In this document: positions 43,713 to 53,605 of the stretch, one piece after another
How positions within the stretch are numbered: position 1 is the first letter of the stretch
Layout: each line of letters begins with the position of its first letter
Origin: Rubellicoccus peritrichatus
GTDB lineage: Bacteria; Verrucomicrobiota; Verrucomicrobiia; Opitutales; Cerasicoccaceae
DNA length: 64,000 nucleotides
NCBI RefSeq assembly: GCF_033100135.1
Contig: NZ_CP136920.1
Location: 682,001-746,000, forward strand
Direction of reading: 5' to 3'
The notes under the pieces: model-generated
Seen by the model: the letters and a program-made list of their open reading frames with translations, nothing else
Told to the model about the DNA's origin: nothing
The model's database searches: none
Position numbers and translations under genes: made by a program

Positions 43713-45697
43713 TCGACATCTCCCGCATAAGAGCCAGCGAGTCTCTTCTTCCTTCTTGAAAGCCATACGCCCAATGACTCGCAGGTTCGAGCAATTGCAC
43801 TAGAACAAGGTGCTGTAACTACGGCCACTCCATCAGCCGGGTGGAGCAATGAAGCTAACACACGACGATGCTCATGAAGCACAGTAATCTGATCAGCACT
43901 TGCCTCCGTCAGGTAAAACCAGAAACCGACCTCATCAAGAATATCATGTAAACGCTCACCTGGCATGGACCCCAATCGCAGCATAACAACATGCTCTTTA
44001 TCTGCATCGCGGAGTTTTTCTGACCAGCCTGACTCCGGTGAGAGTCTTTCCATCGGAACGGAATCAGCAAATTCGCTCGGCACAGCATCTTCACCAATAT
44101 TGAAAACCAATAGCTTTCGATTATCCTTCGTAATGATATGCTTAAGTCCTTTCCAGAAGAGAATCTCCCGATCCGCCTTGATCGACGAAGTGGACACGAG
44201 TATTAAGCAACCTTCACGTCGGAGCTTGGATATCGATAACAGCCACAACTCACGGAGTTCTTTTGACCATTCCTCATTATTGCCCTCTGGCAATGCAACT
44301 AGGACTTCCGCCTCACCCGCAATGGCACACTCAAGTGCAGTCCTGCGCCTTGGCTTTCTGAACTCTAACAAAAAACTGAGAAGCAATCCAATCGCGACAC
44401 CCGCCATTAACCCTAATACTGCCAGAGCCAAGGTCTTCTTCGCTTCGGTATCAACAACGATATCTTCCACTCCAGGTAATTGAAACACTTCCCAATAGCC
44501 TTGGGCACTGCTGGAAAAGATTTCCGCTTCCTGAAGCCTGCTGTTGAGCAACGAATAAGCCTGGCGCAGGTTGTCACGCCGCTGAAGCAGATCAGCATAA
44601 TGAAGCATCTGAACGGGTAGCTTATCGATCTCGGCGTTGCGGACTTCAAGCAATCGCTCGTACTCAACGACTCGCTTTTCCAGCTCCAGGCGTTGATTCT
44701 GCAATTGAAGAATTTCCAAATAAAGCTGATTGCCAAGTGGCGTGCCTGTATATTGTTGAAGCGATTGCTTTGGGAGATCGGAAACCTCTGATAGTTTTCT
44801 CTCCAAAAACTCAATCTCATAAAGCTTTTCCTTAACCAGAGGGTTCTCATCCGTATAGCGGCCTCTTAGGAGTGCAACCTCTTCACGGCCTGATTTCAAT
44901 TGCTCGGAAATAGGACTTTGGCTTCGCAACTCCTTTGACAAACGTGCAATTTGCTCTGTCCTTGATGACAGCTCGATCTTCGTGTTCTGATATTGCAGCT
45001 CCAGCTCACCGCGACTTCTCAAAACCGCATCCAGCTGTTTGTCCCCATCGTAGTATCCCTGCTCTTCAGAAAACGCCAGTAAGTCCTTATTCATCTGTTC
45101 CAACTGGCGACGCAACTCGGCAACCTCACGACTGAGCAGACGGCTGATCGCCATCGCTTCCTGTCGTTGCAGTCGTTCCGAATAAACCTGTATTTCCTCC
45201 GCCCAGGCTTGAACCAGCTCCAGTGCTGCTTCAGGACTCTCATCTGTATGCGCCGTAATGTAGAAGAAATCTGTTCCATCCATCTGCTCAACCTGGAAGT
45301 CGCTTTTTATATTCTGAAGACCACCTGACCCCATTTTTCCGGCCCTGGCCATTGCACCAGCTAACACTTCGTTGGCTAACAACGTGGCTTCAAGTGTCGA
45401 ATCATGCATTTCTCTGGGACGAAAAGAGTCGCCAACCTCAGCCGTCTTGATCGTTGAAGTCACCGGTCTCTTTAGCAAGGGCAACGAAACTGAGAAGTGT
45501 GTTGTTTGAATGTTCTTCCCAACGGTAAAACCAATCGCTGCCAATATGATCCCAAGTAGAATGGGCCAATATATACGCGCCAGTAAGCCATAGAGATAGC
45601 GTAATGGGTCAAAGGGCAGAAAAAACCCAAAAGAGGCAGTATCTGCTACTGATGAATGGCTGGATGAGTCACGGACTGATTCCTCCTGATTTTTCAC
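43709..45697 (-). CDS. Wzc/GumC-like chain-length determinant with degenerate kinase domain
   Basis: The 662-residue protein has two membrane helices (about 42-60 and about 430-450) flanking a large periplasmic coiled-coil region (about 100-400, rich in Gln, Arg and Leu). This is the Wzz/GumC architecture that controls chain length and couples polymerase to exporter. The cytoplasmic part (about 455-662) has the position of a BY-kinase, but I see no Walker A loop (no GxxxxGKT/S) and no Tyr-rich tail. It reads ILVSTSSIKADREILFWKGL where the P-loop would be. It is therefore probably catalytically dead. Confidence 0.87.
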   Translation of the reverse strand: MKNQEESVRDSSSHSSVADTASFGFFLPFDPLRYLYGLLARIYWPILLGIILAAIGFTVGKNIQTTHFSVSLPLLKRPVTSTIKTAEVGDSFRPREMHDSTLEATLLANEVLAGAMARAGKMGSGGLQNIKSDFQVEQMDGTDFFYITAHTDESPEAALELVQAWAEEIQVYSERLQRQEAMAISRLLSREVAELRRQLEQMNKDLLAFSEEQGYYDGDKQLDAVLRSRGELELQYQNTKIELSSRTEQIARLSKELRSQSPISEQLKSGREEVALLRGRYTDENPLVKEKLYEIEFLERKLSEVSDLPKQSLQQYTGTPLGNQLYLEILQLQNQRLELEKRVVEYERLLEVRNAEIDKLPVQMLHYADLLQRRDNLRQAYSLLNSRLQEAEIFSSSAQGYWEVFQLPGVEDIVVDTEAKKTLALAVLGLMAGVAIGLLLSFLLEFRKPRRRTALECAIAGEAEVLVALPEGNNEEWSKELRELWLLSISKLRREGCLILVSTSSIKADREILFWKGLKHIITKDNRKLLVFNIGEDAVPSEFADSVPMERLSPESGWSEKLRDADKEHVVMLRLGSMPGERLHDILDEVGFWFYLTEASADQITVLHEHRRVLASLLHPADGVAVVTAPCSSAIARTCESLGVWLSRRKKRLAGSYAGDVE

Positions 45698-45777
45698 ACG
45701 TATTTATTACTTATAATCGTCATAATGCATGTCTGATTAATGATGTCTAAGCAATTAAACACCAATAAATCAGGTGC

Positions 45778-46920
45778 TTATGAACTTGAAGCAAACAATT
45801 TCCTTAGTGCGGAGGCAAAACTCACTTGAAAGTCAGAAACCGTCATTTCATTTCGTACATGCTCCCCAAGCCTCTGCGCAGTAGGCTTGGAGCTTTCATC
45901 TTCAAGCACTTTTTCAAGTGTTAAACGCATCGTGCCGGCATCCTGTGGAGGGTATCGCCAATACTCAGGTAACATTTCTCGCATCCCATCCCGATCCGGT
46001 GCGACCACTGGAACATTGTGCCCCAATGCTTCCAGCATGACTAATGGCATCCCTTCATAACGTGATGCCAAGGCAAGACAATCAAGCCCCGGGTAAAGCT
46101 TCTGCGGGTCACACCAACCAGTGAGTGTTGTTTGGTCCTGAATCCCCAAGCGCTCGGCTTCGTCTTTGATCTTCATCTCATCAGGTCCTGAACCAGCAAA
46201 AACAACATGAGCGTTCTCCCGCAAAAATGAACTCTCTGCATAGGCTTCCAGTAAAAGGAGTTGCCCTTTTTGAACCGTTTCCAAACGACCGACTAAAGCA
46301 ATGCATCGACGAGTCTGAGGCAGACCGAATTGCTCACGTGCATCGTGAGCAGAAATATCCTTATCAATGATCTCAACACCGTTATAGACGACCTCAATTG
46401 GGCAACGAGCCCCTCTCTGTCGTAATCCAGCAGCAAGCTCTTTACTGATGGTAATAAAGCCATTTGGCAATTCGAAGAGGTAATCGTTAAACAAGTCGCG
46501 GAACCTCCCCAAACGCGCCCCCATATCCTTAAGCGTATGAGGCATGGGAATATAACTCACCACTGGAATGCCTGCACTGCGCCCAGCTATTAAACACCGG
46601 GATGAAAGTTCAATATCACCTTGAACTGCGACCAATGCCTGCACTCCATCTTGCTCAAATCGGCTTGCTAAATCCTGCTGCAATCGCTTTTCAAAACGAT
46701 TTCGTATACCTTGCAACTTACGATACCGATCCGGTATCTCTCTCGCGATGACACCCTCATCATTCAATGTGTGTAAAGCATCACCAAGTTTCTTATTGCT
46801 GGGATTAAAATAAAAAATCAGCGGTTCAGAAAAAGCATAACTCAAATATTCAATTGCCTTCAAGGTCATCACTTCATGACCACCATAAATCAAACTATCG
46901 TCATAAAACGCATACCGCAT
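45778..46920 (-). CDS. Glycosyltransferase family 4 protein
   Basis: The 380-residue GT4 enzyme begins YDDSLIYGGHEVMTLKAIEY. It has ALVGRLETVQKGQLLLLEAY at the start of domain two and the donor site SRYEGMPLVMLEALGHNVPVV. It shares its N-terminal signature (GGHEVMTL) and several internal blocks (SYIPMPHTLKDMG, FRDLFNDYL) with the protein at 61666-62850, so the two are paralogues. It is transcribed toward the chain-length gene across an 80-nt gap. Confidence 0.9.
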   Translation of the reverse strand: MRYAFYDDSLIYGGHEVMTLKAIEYLSYAFSEPLIFYFNPSNKKLGDALHTLNDEGVIAREIPDRYRKLQGIRNRFEKRLQQDLASRFEQDGVQALVAVQGDIELSSRCLIAGRSAGIPVVSYIPMPHTLKDMGARLGRFRDLFNDYLFELPNGFITISKELAAGLRQRGARCPIEVVYNGVEIIDKDISAHDAREQFGLPQTRRCIALVGRLETVQKGQLLLLEAYAESSFLRENAHVVFAGSGPDEMKIKDEAERLGIQDQTTLTGWCDPQKLYPGLDCLALASRYEGMPLVMLEALGHNVPVVAPDRDGMREMLPEYWRYPPQDAGTMRLTLEKVLEDESSKPTAQRLGEHVRNEMTVSDFQVSFASALRKLFASSS

Positions 46921-46998
46921 ACAATTGTGTTTCTAACAAACCATGAATCTATTAAAAATTCAATAAGCCAATATGTATTTTCACTAGAGAAATGACAA

Positions 46999-47439
46999 CT
47001 ATGAGCGGTAAAATGCCCGCTTTTTAGAAGACTCAGCAAAGCTATCGTATTGGCTAAGGGCCTTATCAAAGTAACGCCCACCGCGTTGTAATATATCAAT
47101 TGCTTCTCTAAAATCGTTCATATCCGCACCTTTCTCAATAAAACCATCCGCCCCTCCTTCAAAAGCCAGTCGTATCTTTTCTTCTGTCACGAAACTAGTA
47201 AAAATAATAACATGGACATCGTGAAACTTACGCTTCAGAAGGTATAAAATCTCCATTCCATTCACTTCAGGTAAAGTGATATCGGTGAAGACCAGATCTG
47301 GTTGCAGTTTACACATCTCAGCCATTGCCTGATTACCGTCCCCAGCACTTCCAACTACATCAATTCCATCAATTGAATTTATGAATGAGAAAATGACTTC
47401 CCTCATCATTTCGACATCTTCAATTATGTAAGCTCTCAT
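46999..47439 (-). CDS. NarL-type response regulator lacking its DNA-binding domain
   Basis: The 146-residue protein is a receiver of NarL/FixJ type (YIIEDVEMMREVIFSF, phospho-acceptor in PDLVFTDITLPEVNG, IIFTSF, and GFIEKGADMNDF, with the switch residues in place). The linker ILQRGGRYFDKAL is what normally leads into a LuxR-type helix-turn-helix, but the protein stops a few residues later (AFYRS). Either the output domain was lost or the receiver works through protein contacts. It is the outermost gene at the right end of the EPS island. Confidence 0.88.
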   Translation of the reverse strand: MRAYIIEDVEMMREVIFSFINSIDGIDVVGSAGDGNQAMAEMCKLQPDLVFTDITLPEVNGMEILYLLKRKFHDVHVIIFTSFVTEEKIRLAFEGGADGFIEKGADMNDFREAIDILQRGGRYFDKALSQYDSFAESSKKRAFYRS

Positions 47440-47975
<536 letters not shown>

Positions 47976-48314
47976 AGTAAAAAAGAACGTGTATCAAGAT
48001 CATGCGGGAAAGGGGCTGTCAACGCAAATGTATGGCCTTAAGATCAAGTTTTATTGAGACCACAAACTCAGCCTCATAGAGACAGTAATTGGCTCTCAAG
48101 TGAGAGACACCACATGTGATCAAAAATTCACTTCAAAATACTGATGCTGTTATGCTTGAAGGAGGCTTTTGGTGCAACGCGATAAGCATGAGCGAGAGAT
48201 GTGATTAAGACATGGAAGAGATTGAAGGACTCGGCGGGCAGACAATGGAAACTCGTTTCTTTAAGTTATATTTATAATGAAACATTCTGGCCATTTCGTT
48301 GACTAAGATTTGCA
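47976..48314. other. Intergenic region upstream of the short exosortase gene
   Basis: No gene or RNA is recognisable in these 339 bases. The last 80 bases are AT-rich and include TATATTTATAATG near 48268-48280, which could hold a -10 element for the exosortase/VIT-protein pair. No convincing -35 element or terminator was found. The region separates the tRNA (minus strand) from the exosortase gene (plus strand), so promoters for both should lie here. Confidence 0.35.
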
Positions 48315-48860
48315 ATGCAAAGTAAATCTGCAATAAAAAGTATAGTGATGCATCCACTCCCTATCGCAATCCTCTGCTTAATTGTCACACAGGGCATATT
48401 TCACTTCATTCCAAGCCTGGTGAATTCGCTCTTAATCAAACCATCGGGCATTCTAGCTGCATGGTTTGCGGGTGCCGTTCCATCGATCAAAGGCAATGTC
48501 ATTGAATTCGCGTCACTGGGTCTGGAGGTGCAAGTGACGGAGGCATGCAGTGGCACCGGGTTCTTCTCAATTCTTTTGGCAACGATTGCTTACCTGCTCC
48601 TGTTGTATCGACCGAGTCGCTATATGGTTATCACGATGCTGCTTTCTGTTTGGCCGCTGGCCGTAATTGTCAATGCAGCACGGATTGTGTTCTCCGTCGC
48701 ATCACGGCGAATCGCAGGCTTCTTCCTTTCACCCGACTACTTTCCAATTGTGCATCAGGCGACAGGCACTCTGATTTTCCTGACCACCCTCATCGCGCTT
48801 GCTTTCTTCATTAACTACCTGAACCGCCATGGAACCAGAAACAACACCATCCGAGCCTAG
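48315..48860 (+). CDS. Short exosortase/archaeosortase-family protein
   Basis: The 181-residue protein has about five membrane helices and the exosortase triad: Cys78 in VTEACSGTGFFSIL, Arg123 in VNAARIVFSV, and His147 in FPIVHQATGTLIF. It is about 100 residues shorter than the exosortase at 36553, having lost N-terminal helices. This is the size of dedicated single-substrate types such as those termed XrtK or XrtN, though the subtype is not certain. It overlaps the next gene by 32 nt, and that gene encodes a protein with a PEP-type C-terminal sorting signal, its probable sole target. Confidence 0.9.
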   Translation: MQSKSAIKSIVMHPLPIAILCLIVTQGIFHFIPSLVNSLLIKPSGILAAWFAGAVPSIKGNVIEFASLGLEVQVTEACSGTGFFSILLATIAYLLLLYRPSRYMVITMLLSVWPLAVIVNAARIVFSVASRRIAGFFLSPDYFPIVHQATGTLIFLTTLIALAFFINYLNRHGTRNNTIRA

Positions 48861-51807
48861 CCAATCCCCTTCCACAAAGCCAATACCGGAGCCGCTTCTT
48901 CCGGACTTAATGCATCGCCCACATCTGTTGATTTGGGTATGGTTGATTCCACAGGTTATTCTACTGCTGCTTAATCTTTATAGCTACGACCTTGCGATTG
49001 GTGAGATGACCGATGACCAGCAGCAACTGGCCTGGATTTGGGGCGGGTTTAATCTCGCCAACATTGCCGCAGCCATCGCTCTGACCACCTACTTCCTGAT
49101 TAAACGTAAAGCAGTTTCAATTTGGCTTTCGGTAGGTTTGCTCATTGCGCAGGTGGGCTATATCTGGATGACCACAGTGACAATTGACAAGCTCGTCCCA
49201 AGCGTTCTTGAAGCATGGATACTTCCAAGCACAACTGTGCTTTTCCAACAATGGACCTGGTCGATGCCAGGAGCCTTTTATGCTGCCTTAAGGCTGGCTG
49301 GATTCCGTTCTCACTTAAGCCGAGGTCGAGACATTGGCTTATCCATTCTCTGTATGATCGGACCACCAGTCGGCTTATACCTGAGCGGCTGGCTATTGGA
49401 TAAGATTGGGATTCGCTGGTATCATTCCCTCGGAACACAAGTCATGATTGGGCTGTTCACAGGCGCAACACTTTGCCTTGGCTTCGGGTTACTGCGCTTC
49501 CTGCTCCTCCTTTTTAAAGGTGTCCTGCGAGGCAATGCCTGGAAGCTCTTTGGTTTCACTTTGATCTTTGCCTTGCTGATGCCATTGGGAGGACTCTGGC
49601 TCAACACCGAGATACCCTTTCCCGCCGATTACCAGGACACCTGGGTTTACATCATGACGTGTCTCAACGCACTTTTCCTGATGCTGCCCGCAGGAAAAAA
49701 CCGCAACTGGAACCTCTCACTCTACTTACTTCGTTGCTTAAGCTTTGCCTTTACATTATATTTCTTTGTCGTTTTTCTTCCCTACTTACCACTTTCAATT
49801 CTAGCCATCCTGGTAGCCGGTGCCGGGTTCTTGATTCTAACCCCTTCGGTGCTGTTCATCGTTCATATCATAAAGATACAGGAAGCACTAAAGGCCGGAC
49901 TTCCTATCGGTAAATGGACTACCTGCATTCTTGGGCTCCTTGCATTCAGCATCATGCCGGGATGGATCACCCTAGAAGGACTATACCAAAGGCAACAGCT
50001 CATGCAGGGACTTGACTATGTCTATGCTCCGGAGATCGGATCGGATAAAAACTTTCAAGGCAACTCACAAGCAGTTGCTGATGCGGTCGACTGGCTCAAT
50101 GACTACAAGGCCGGGCGCTACCTTCCCTACCTGACGCCCTACCGGTCATGGCTTATGTTTGACGGCCTCGTTCTGCCAGACAAAAAGATGGAGCGCATCT
50201 ACCGGGCTTTTACGGGTGAAGAGCTCGCAAAGCCTGACAAAGATTCGGGCTGGGGATTCGGTTTCTTCTCGGCCCGTTCGACGAACAGAAACGCTGGAAC
50301 AATGAGACGCGGTCCACCACCTCCGAGCGATGTCGCCCTGACCTCGGTCGATCTCTCAACAGAGGTTAAGCAAGAAGTGGCCACGAGTATTCTTCACATC
50401 GAAATGACAGCCGGCGATCACTGGCAAAGTGAATTCGTCACGCACATCAATATCCCGGAAGGAGTTTATGTCACAAACTTCTGGCTCCACATTGGTAACG
50501 AAAGAGTTCCTGGAAAACTCTTTGAAAAGAAGTCTGCGCTTTGGGTTTATCAAATGATTCGTGATTCACGACGTGATCCGGGCCTGCTCTTTTATACCAA
50601 GCCGGATGAGTTGGAGTTGCGGGTTTTTCCATTTGCTAAAAACCAAACACGTATCATCGAAATCGAATTCACATACCCGAGTAACTATGCCCGTTCACTT
50701 TTCGTAGGCAAAGAAGAAGTGCGTCTGGGCGGAGTGGATCGCGTAGCCATGGTAACGTCCATAGGTGACTCAATCATTGCCTCTCTCAATCGTCCCGCCC
50801 TGGACGAATTACCCCTCATCCAGCGCAAGCCTTACTGGCATTTCATTGTGGACCGATCGATACATGGTCCTGATGCCGAACAGTTGTCAGCCGCCATCGA
50901 ACAGTTACGCAACGCTTATCCCGAAGTCGCTGACGCACGCGCAACACTGGCGAATTACCAATCGATAGAAGTTAATAAAAACCGTGGGCCTGAATCCCTC
51001 GACACCATCGAAGCATTACTGACTAACGAACAACTGGGAACACTCCTGCCACAAGACGGAGGCTTTCTCCCAAGCCGGACTATCATGGAATCGTTCGCTG
51101 ACTATGAGAAGACGGACTTGCGCAAAGGCGAAAACTTTGAACGTTTCCCAATATTTGTATTGCTAACCAATACGGAAAGCCAACCCATCATCGAGGACCT
51201 GGAACCATTTGCCAGCTTCACACCGGAAGCCCAAGGTGTGCTGATTTCCAAGGGAGCGAATTTAACCGTAGTGGACTGGAACGGTGAACCAATCAATCTG
51301 CCTGAGCCGGGTGTCATTCCGCCCGTTGGTATGCTCAGCGCCGGAGAAGTGGTTCGCCCCACGCTTTATGGAATCTGGACAGCGACCTTTGACTTCGAAG
51401 GCGGGCCAGGACCGTTGACTTTCCTGGAAACCGAAGGCCACACATTTGTGCCAATGGATCGCATTACTCAGTTGCCCCCAAGCGACCTTTACAGTCGCGC
51501 CATGCAGCTCAACGCCGAAGTCACCCGTCTCGACCGCAACCCTGGCAAACGTCAACATGGCTTGGCCGATCAGGTCTTACTGGCAAAAGAGGCCGGAGTC
51601 CTCACTCCCTTCACCGCTTACATCGTGGTGGAAAACAGCGCACAGTGGAAGATGTTAAAACGCACTGAAAAGCAAAAGCTATCCGGCAATCCTGAATTGG
51701 AGAAAATGGAAACTCCCGAACCCAGCGTCTGGTTTCTCGCTGTGATCCTGCTTGCGCTCGAATGGCTTCGTCGCAAACTCAGACCGCAAAAAGAAGCCCA
51801 TGCCTGA
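48829..51807 (+). CDS. Multi-pass membrane protein with VIT domain and PEP-type sorting tail
   Basis: The 992-residue protein has about 10-11 membrane helices in residues 35-385. A periplasmic region follows with a vault/inter-alpha-trypsin (VIT) domain (about 505-615: SVDLSTEVKQEVATSILHIE, then KLFEKKSALWVYQMIRDSRR and DPGLLFYTKPDELELRVFPF). A mostly beta/alpha region comes next, and a PEP-CTERM-like end: PEP at 963-965, hydrophobic VWFLAVILLALEWL, then RRKLR. Such integral-membrane PEP-CTERM proteins are known as a rare family; their function is unknown. The cytoplasmic N-terminus is Pro/Ser-rich. Overlap with the short exosortase gene argues that this is its cognate substrate. Confidence 0.85.
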   Translation: MEPETTPSEPSQSPSTKPIPEPLLPDLMHRPHLLIWVWLIPQVILLLLNLYSYDLAIGEMTDDQQQLAWIWGGFNLANIAAAIALTTYFLIKRKAVSIWLSVGLLIAQVGYIWMTTVTIDKLVPSVLEAWILPSTTVLFQQWTWSMPGAFYAALRLAGFRSHLSRGRDIGLSILCMIGPPVGLYLSGWLLDKIGIRWYHSLGTQVMIGLFTGATLCLGFGLLRFLLLLFKGVLRGNAWKLFGFTLIFALLMPLGGLWLNTEIPFPADYQDTWVYIMTCLNALFLMLPAGKNRNWNLSLYLLRCLSFAFTLYFFVVFLPYLPLSILAILVAGAGFLILTPSVLFIVHIIKIQEALKAGLPIGKWTTCILGLLAFSIMPGWITLEGLYQRQQLMQGLDYVYAPEIGSDKNFQGNSQAVADAVDWLNDYKAGRYLPYLTPYRSWLMFDGLVLPDKKMERIYRAFTGEELAKPDKDSGWGFGFFSARSTNRNAGTMRRGPPPPSDVALTSVDLSTEVKQEVATSILHIEMTAGDHWQSEFVTHINIPEGVYVTNFWLHIGNERVPGKLFEKKSALWVYQMIRDSRRDPGLLFYTKPDELELRVFPFAKNQTRIIEIEFTYPSNYARSLFVGKEEVRLGGVDRVAMVTSIGDSIIASLNRPALDELPLIQRKPYWHFIVDRSIHGPDAEQLSAAIEQLRNAYPEVADARATLANYQSIEVNKNRGPESLDTIEALLTNEQLGTLLPQDGGFLPSRTIMESFADYEKTDLRKGENFERFPIFVLLTNTESQPIIEDLEPFASFTPEAQGVLISKGANLTVVDWNGEPINLPEPGVIPPVGMLSAGEVVRPTLYGIWTATFDFEGGPGPLTFLETEGHTFVPMDRITQLPPSDLYSRAMQLNAEVTRLDRNPGKRQHGLADQVLLAKEAGVLTPFTAYIVVENSAQWKMLKRTEKQKLSGNPELEKMETPEPSVWFLAVILLALEWLRRKLRPQKEAHA

Positions 51808-52615
51808 ATCCGACTCGCTCACAAAACCCAAACGCCCTCGTTCAACCGAACTCATCTCCTGGAATGTCAATGGCATCCGGGCGGTGATGAAAAAGGGCTT
51901 TGTTGAATTCCTGACCGCACAGAATGCCGACATTGTCTGCCTGCAGGAAACCAAGGCACACGAAGAGCAGATCCCGAAGCTCGAAATCCCCTACCCCTAC
52001 CAGTATTATCATGCTGCGGAGAAGAAGGGGTATTCCAGCACGGCGATCCTGAGTAAACGTGAGGCGATTGCGGTTGATACATCCTTCCCGGACACGGCCA
52101 AGCACCCGCAGGAAGGCCGTGTGCAGGCGGCGGAATTTGAGGATTATTATCTGGTCAATGTCTACGTGCCCAATTCACAGGACGGGCTCCGTCGGCTGGA
52201 TTACCGGACGCAGCAGTTCGATGCCGATTTCAGAGTGCTTTTATCCAACCTGGCCAAAGACAAACCCGTTGCCGTCTGTGGTGATTTCAATGTCGCCCAC
52301 AAGGAGATCGATATCGCGCGTCCCAAAGCCAACCGGCGCAATGCCGGATTTACGGATGAGGAGCGCGAGTCCTTCACCCAACATCTGGAGAGCGGCCTGA
52401 TTGATACTTTCAGGGAAATACATCCCGATGCCCTTGAACAATACACCTGGTGGAGTTTTCGAGGAGGCGCCAGGGCAAGAAACGTCGGCTGGCGTATTGA
52501 TTACTGGCTGATCTCAACCGAGCTGCAACCCAAGCTGAAGGATGCCTTCATTCTGGACCAGGTGATGGGCAGCGATCACTGTCCGGTAGGGATTGAGCTA
52601 AAGCTGAAGTTGTAG
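51800..52615 (+). CDS. xthA: Exodeoxyribonuclease III (AP endonuclease)
   Basis: This DNA-repair enzyme cleaves at abasic sites and degrades 3' ends. The 271-residue protein has all exonuclease III motifs: LISWNVNGIRA, LQETKAHEEQIP (metal Glu), KGYSSTAILSK, VCGDFNVAHKEIDIARPK (catalytic Asp and Asn), WWSFRGGARARNVGWRIDYW, and GSDHCPVGIEL (catalytic Asp-His). The frame opens at 51752, but the ATG at 51800 overlaps the preceding stop and gives the family length with a short polar lead. The function appears unrelated to the upstream exosortase pair despite the overlap. Confidence 0.95.
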   Translation: MPESDSLTKPKRPRSTELISWNVNGIRAVMKKGFVEFLTAQNADIVCLQETKAHEEQIPKLEIPYPYQYYHAAEKKGYSSTAILSKREAIAVDTSFPDTAKHPQEGRVQAAEFEDYYLVNVYVPNSQDGLRRLDYRTQQFDADFRVLLSNLAKDKPVAVCGDFNVAHKEIDIARPKANRRNAGFTDEERESFTQHLESGLIDTFREIHPDALEQYTWWSFRGGARARNVGWRIDYWLISTELQPKLKDAFILDQVMGSDHCPVGIELKLKL

Positions 52616-52845
52616 AAGGCGGATGGTATTATTTTAAGTAGCTCTACTGACACACAAGAAAGGCCTGATTAAGCGGCTACAGGGCCTACTGAAACGCAAG
52701 AAGAAGGCGATCAGAGGCAATTTGGGCTCAACCAGAATCACGCTGGAACGAGCCTCTGGTATGGCAAAAGGAAAATTGCCCTAAAAGCAATTTTTGATTG
52801 GGCTTGTAAGGCCAAGAGTGATACATTTATAGCTACAAGCCAACT
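52616..52845. other. Gap before hisA with an 8-bp inverted repeat
   Basis: No gene lies in these 230 bases. GGCTTGTA at 52801-52808 and TACAAGCC at 52834-52841 form a perfect 8-bp inverted repeat with a 25-nt loop. It ends 4 nt before the hisA ATG, where a ribosome binding site would lie. No good Shine-Dalgarno sequence is seen. Confidence 0.35.
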
Positions 52846-53589
52846 ATGATTATATACCCGGCCATCGACATAAAAAACGGTGTGTGCGTTCGTCTCGTCC
52901 AAGGCGTCGAGGAAATGGAAACGCAGTATTTTGACGACCCTTTGGAGCCTGCCAAGATGTTCAAAGACGTCGGCGCGGAGTGGGTCCACGTAGTGGATCT
53001 TGACGGCGCATTTACTGGGGAGCCGAAAAACACAGAGATCGTCAAAGCAATTTGCGATCTGGGCTTAAAGGTCCAGTTCGGCGGCGGCATCCGCACTTTT
53101 GAAAACGTAGAAAGTGCACTCAGTGCGGGTGTTTCCCGCATTGTTGTGGGGACGCGCGCCTGTCAGGACCGGGGATTCGTGGTCGATCTTGCCAAGAAGT
53201 ATGGCGAAAAGATCGCAGTCGGCATTGACGCCCGTGAGGGCAAGGTTGCAGTCAAAGGCTGGGTCGAAACCACCGACACACCCGCCGTCGCCCTGGCCCA
53301 AAGCGTGGCCGAGGTTGGTATTAAGACCATTATTTACACAGATATTTCAACTGACGGCGCCATGACCGGCCCCAACTTTGAAGGACAGAAGCATATGTGG
53401 GAGTCTGTCGACTGTAATGTCATCGCTTCCGGCGGTGTGCATGACAACCACGACATCACACATTACAAGGACTTGTCAGAGCGCTATCCCAATCTCGATG
53501 GCGTCATCGTCGGCAAAGCCATTTACGAGCACAAGATCGACCTCAATAGAACTTTCAACATAGCAACAAGACCGCCTTTCAGTAAGTAG
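52846..53589 (+). CDS. hisA: Phosphoribosylformimino-5-aminoimidazole carboxamide ribotide isomerase (HisA)
   Basis: HisA catalyses the fourth step of histidine synthesis, an Amadori rearrangement of ProFAR to PRFAR. The 247-residue TIM barrel shows the catalytic Asp in IIYPAIDIKNGVCVRL, VDLDGAF, the phosphate loop VQFGGGIRTFENVE, and the second Asp in AVGIDAREGKVAVKGW. TDISTDGAMTGPNFEG and VIASGGVHD, then GVIVGKAIYEH, complete the fold. It stands apart from other his genes here. The C-terminal lead-out (LNRTFNIATRPPFSK) is slightly longer than in E. coli. Confidence 0.95.
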   Translation: MIIYPAIDIKNGVCVRLVQGVEEMETQYFDDPLEPAKMFKDVGAEWVHVVDLDGAFTGEPKNTEIVKAICDLGLKVQFGGGIRTFENVESALSAGVSRIVVGTRACQDRGFVVDLAKKYGEKIAVGIDAREGKVAVKGWVETTDTPAVALAQSVAEVGIKTIIYTDISTDGAMTGPNFEGQKHMWESVDCNVIASGGVHDNHDITHYKDLSERYPNLDGVIVGKAIYEHKIDLNRTFNIATRPPFSK

Positions 53590-53605
53590 AGATCTTGTTG
53601 AGTCG

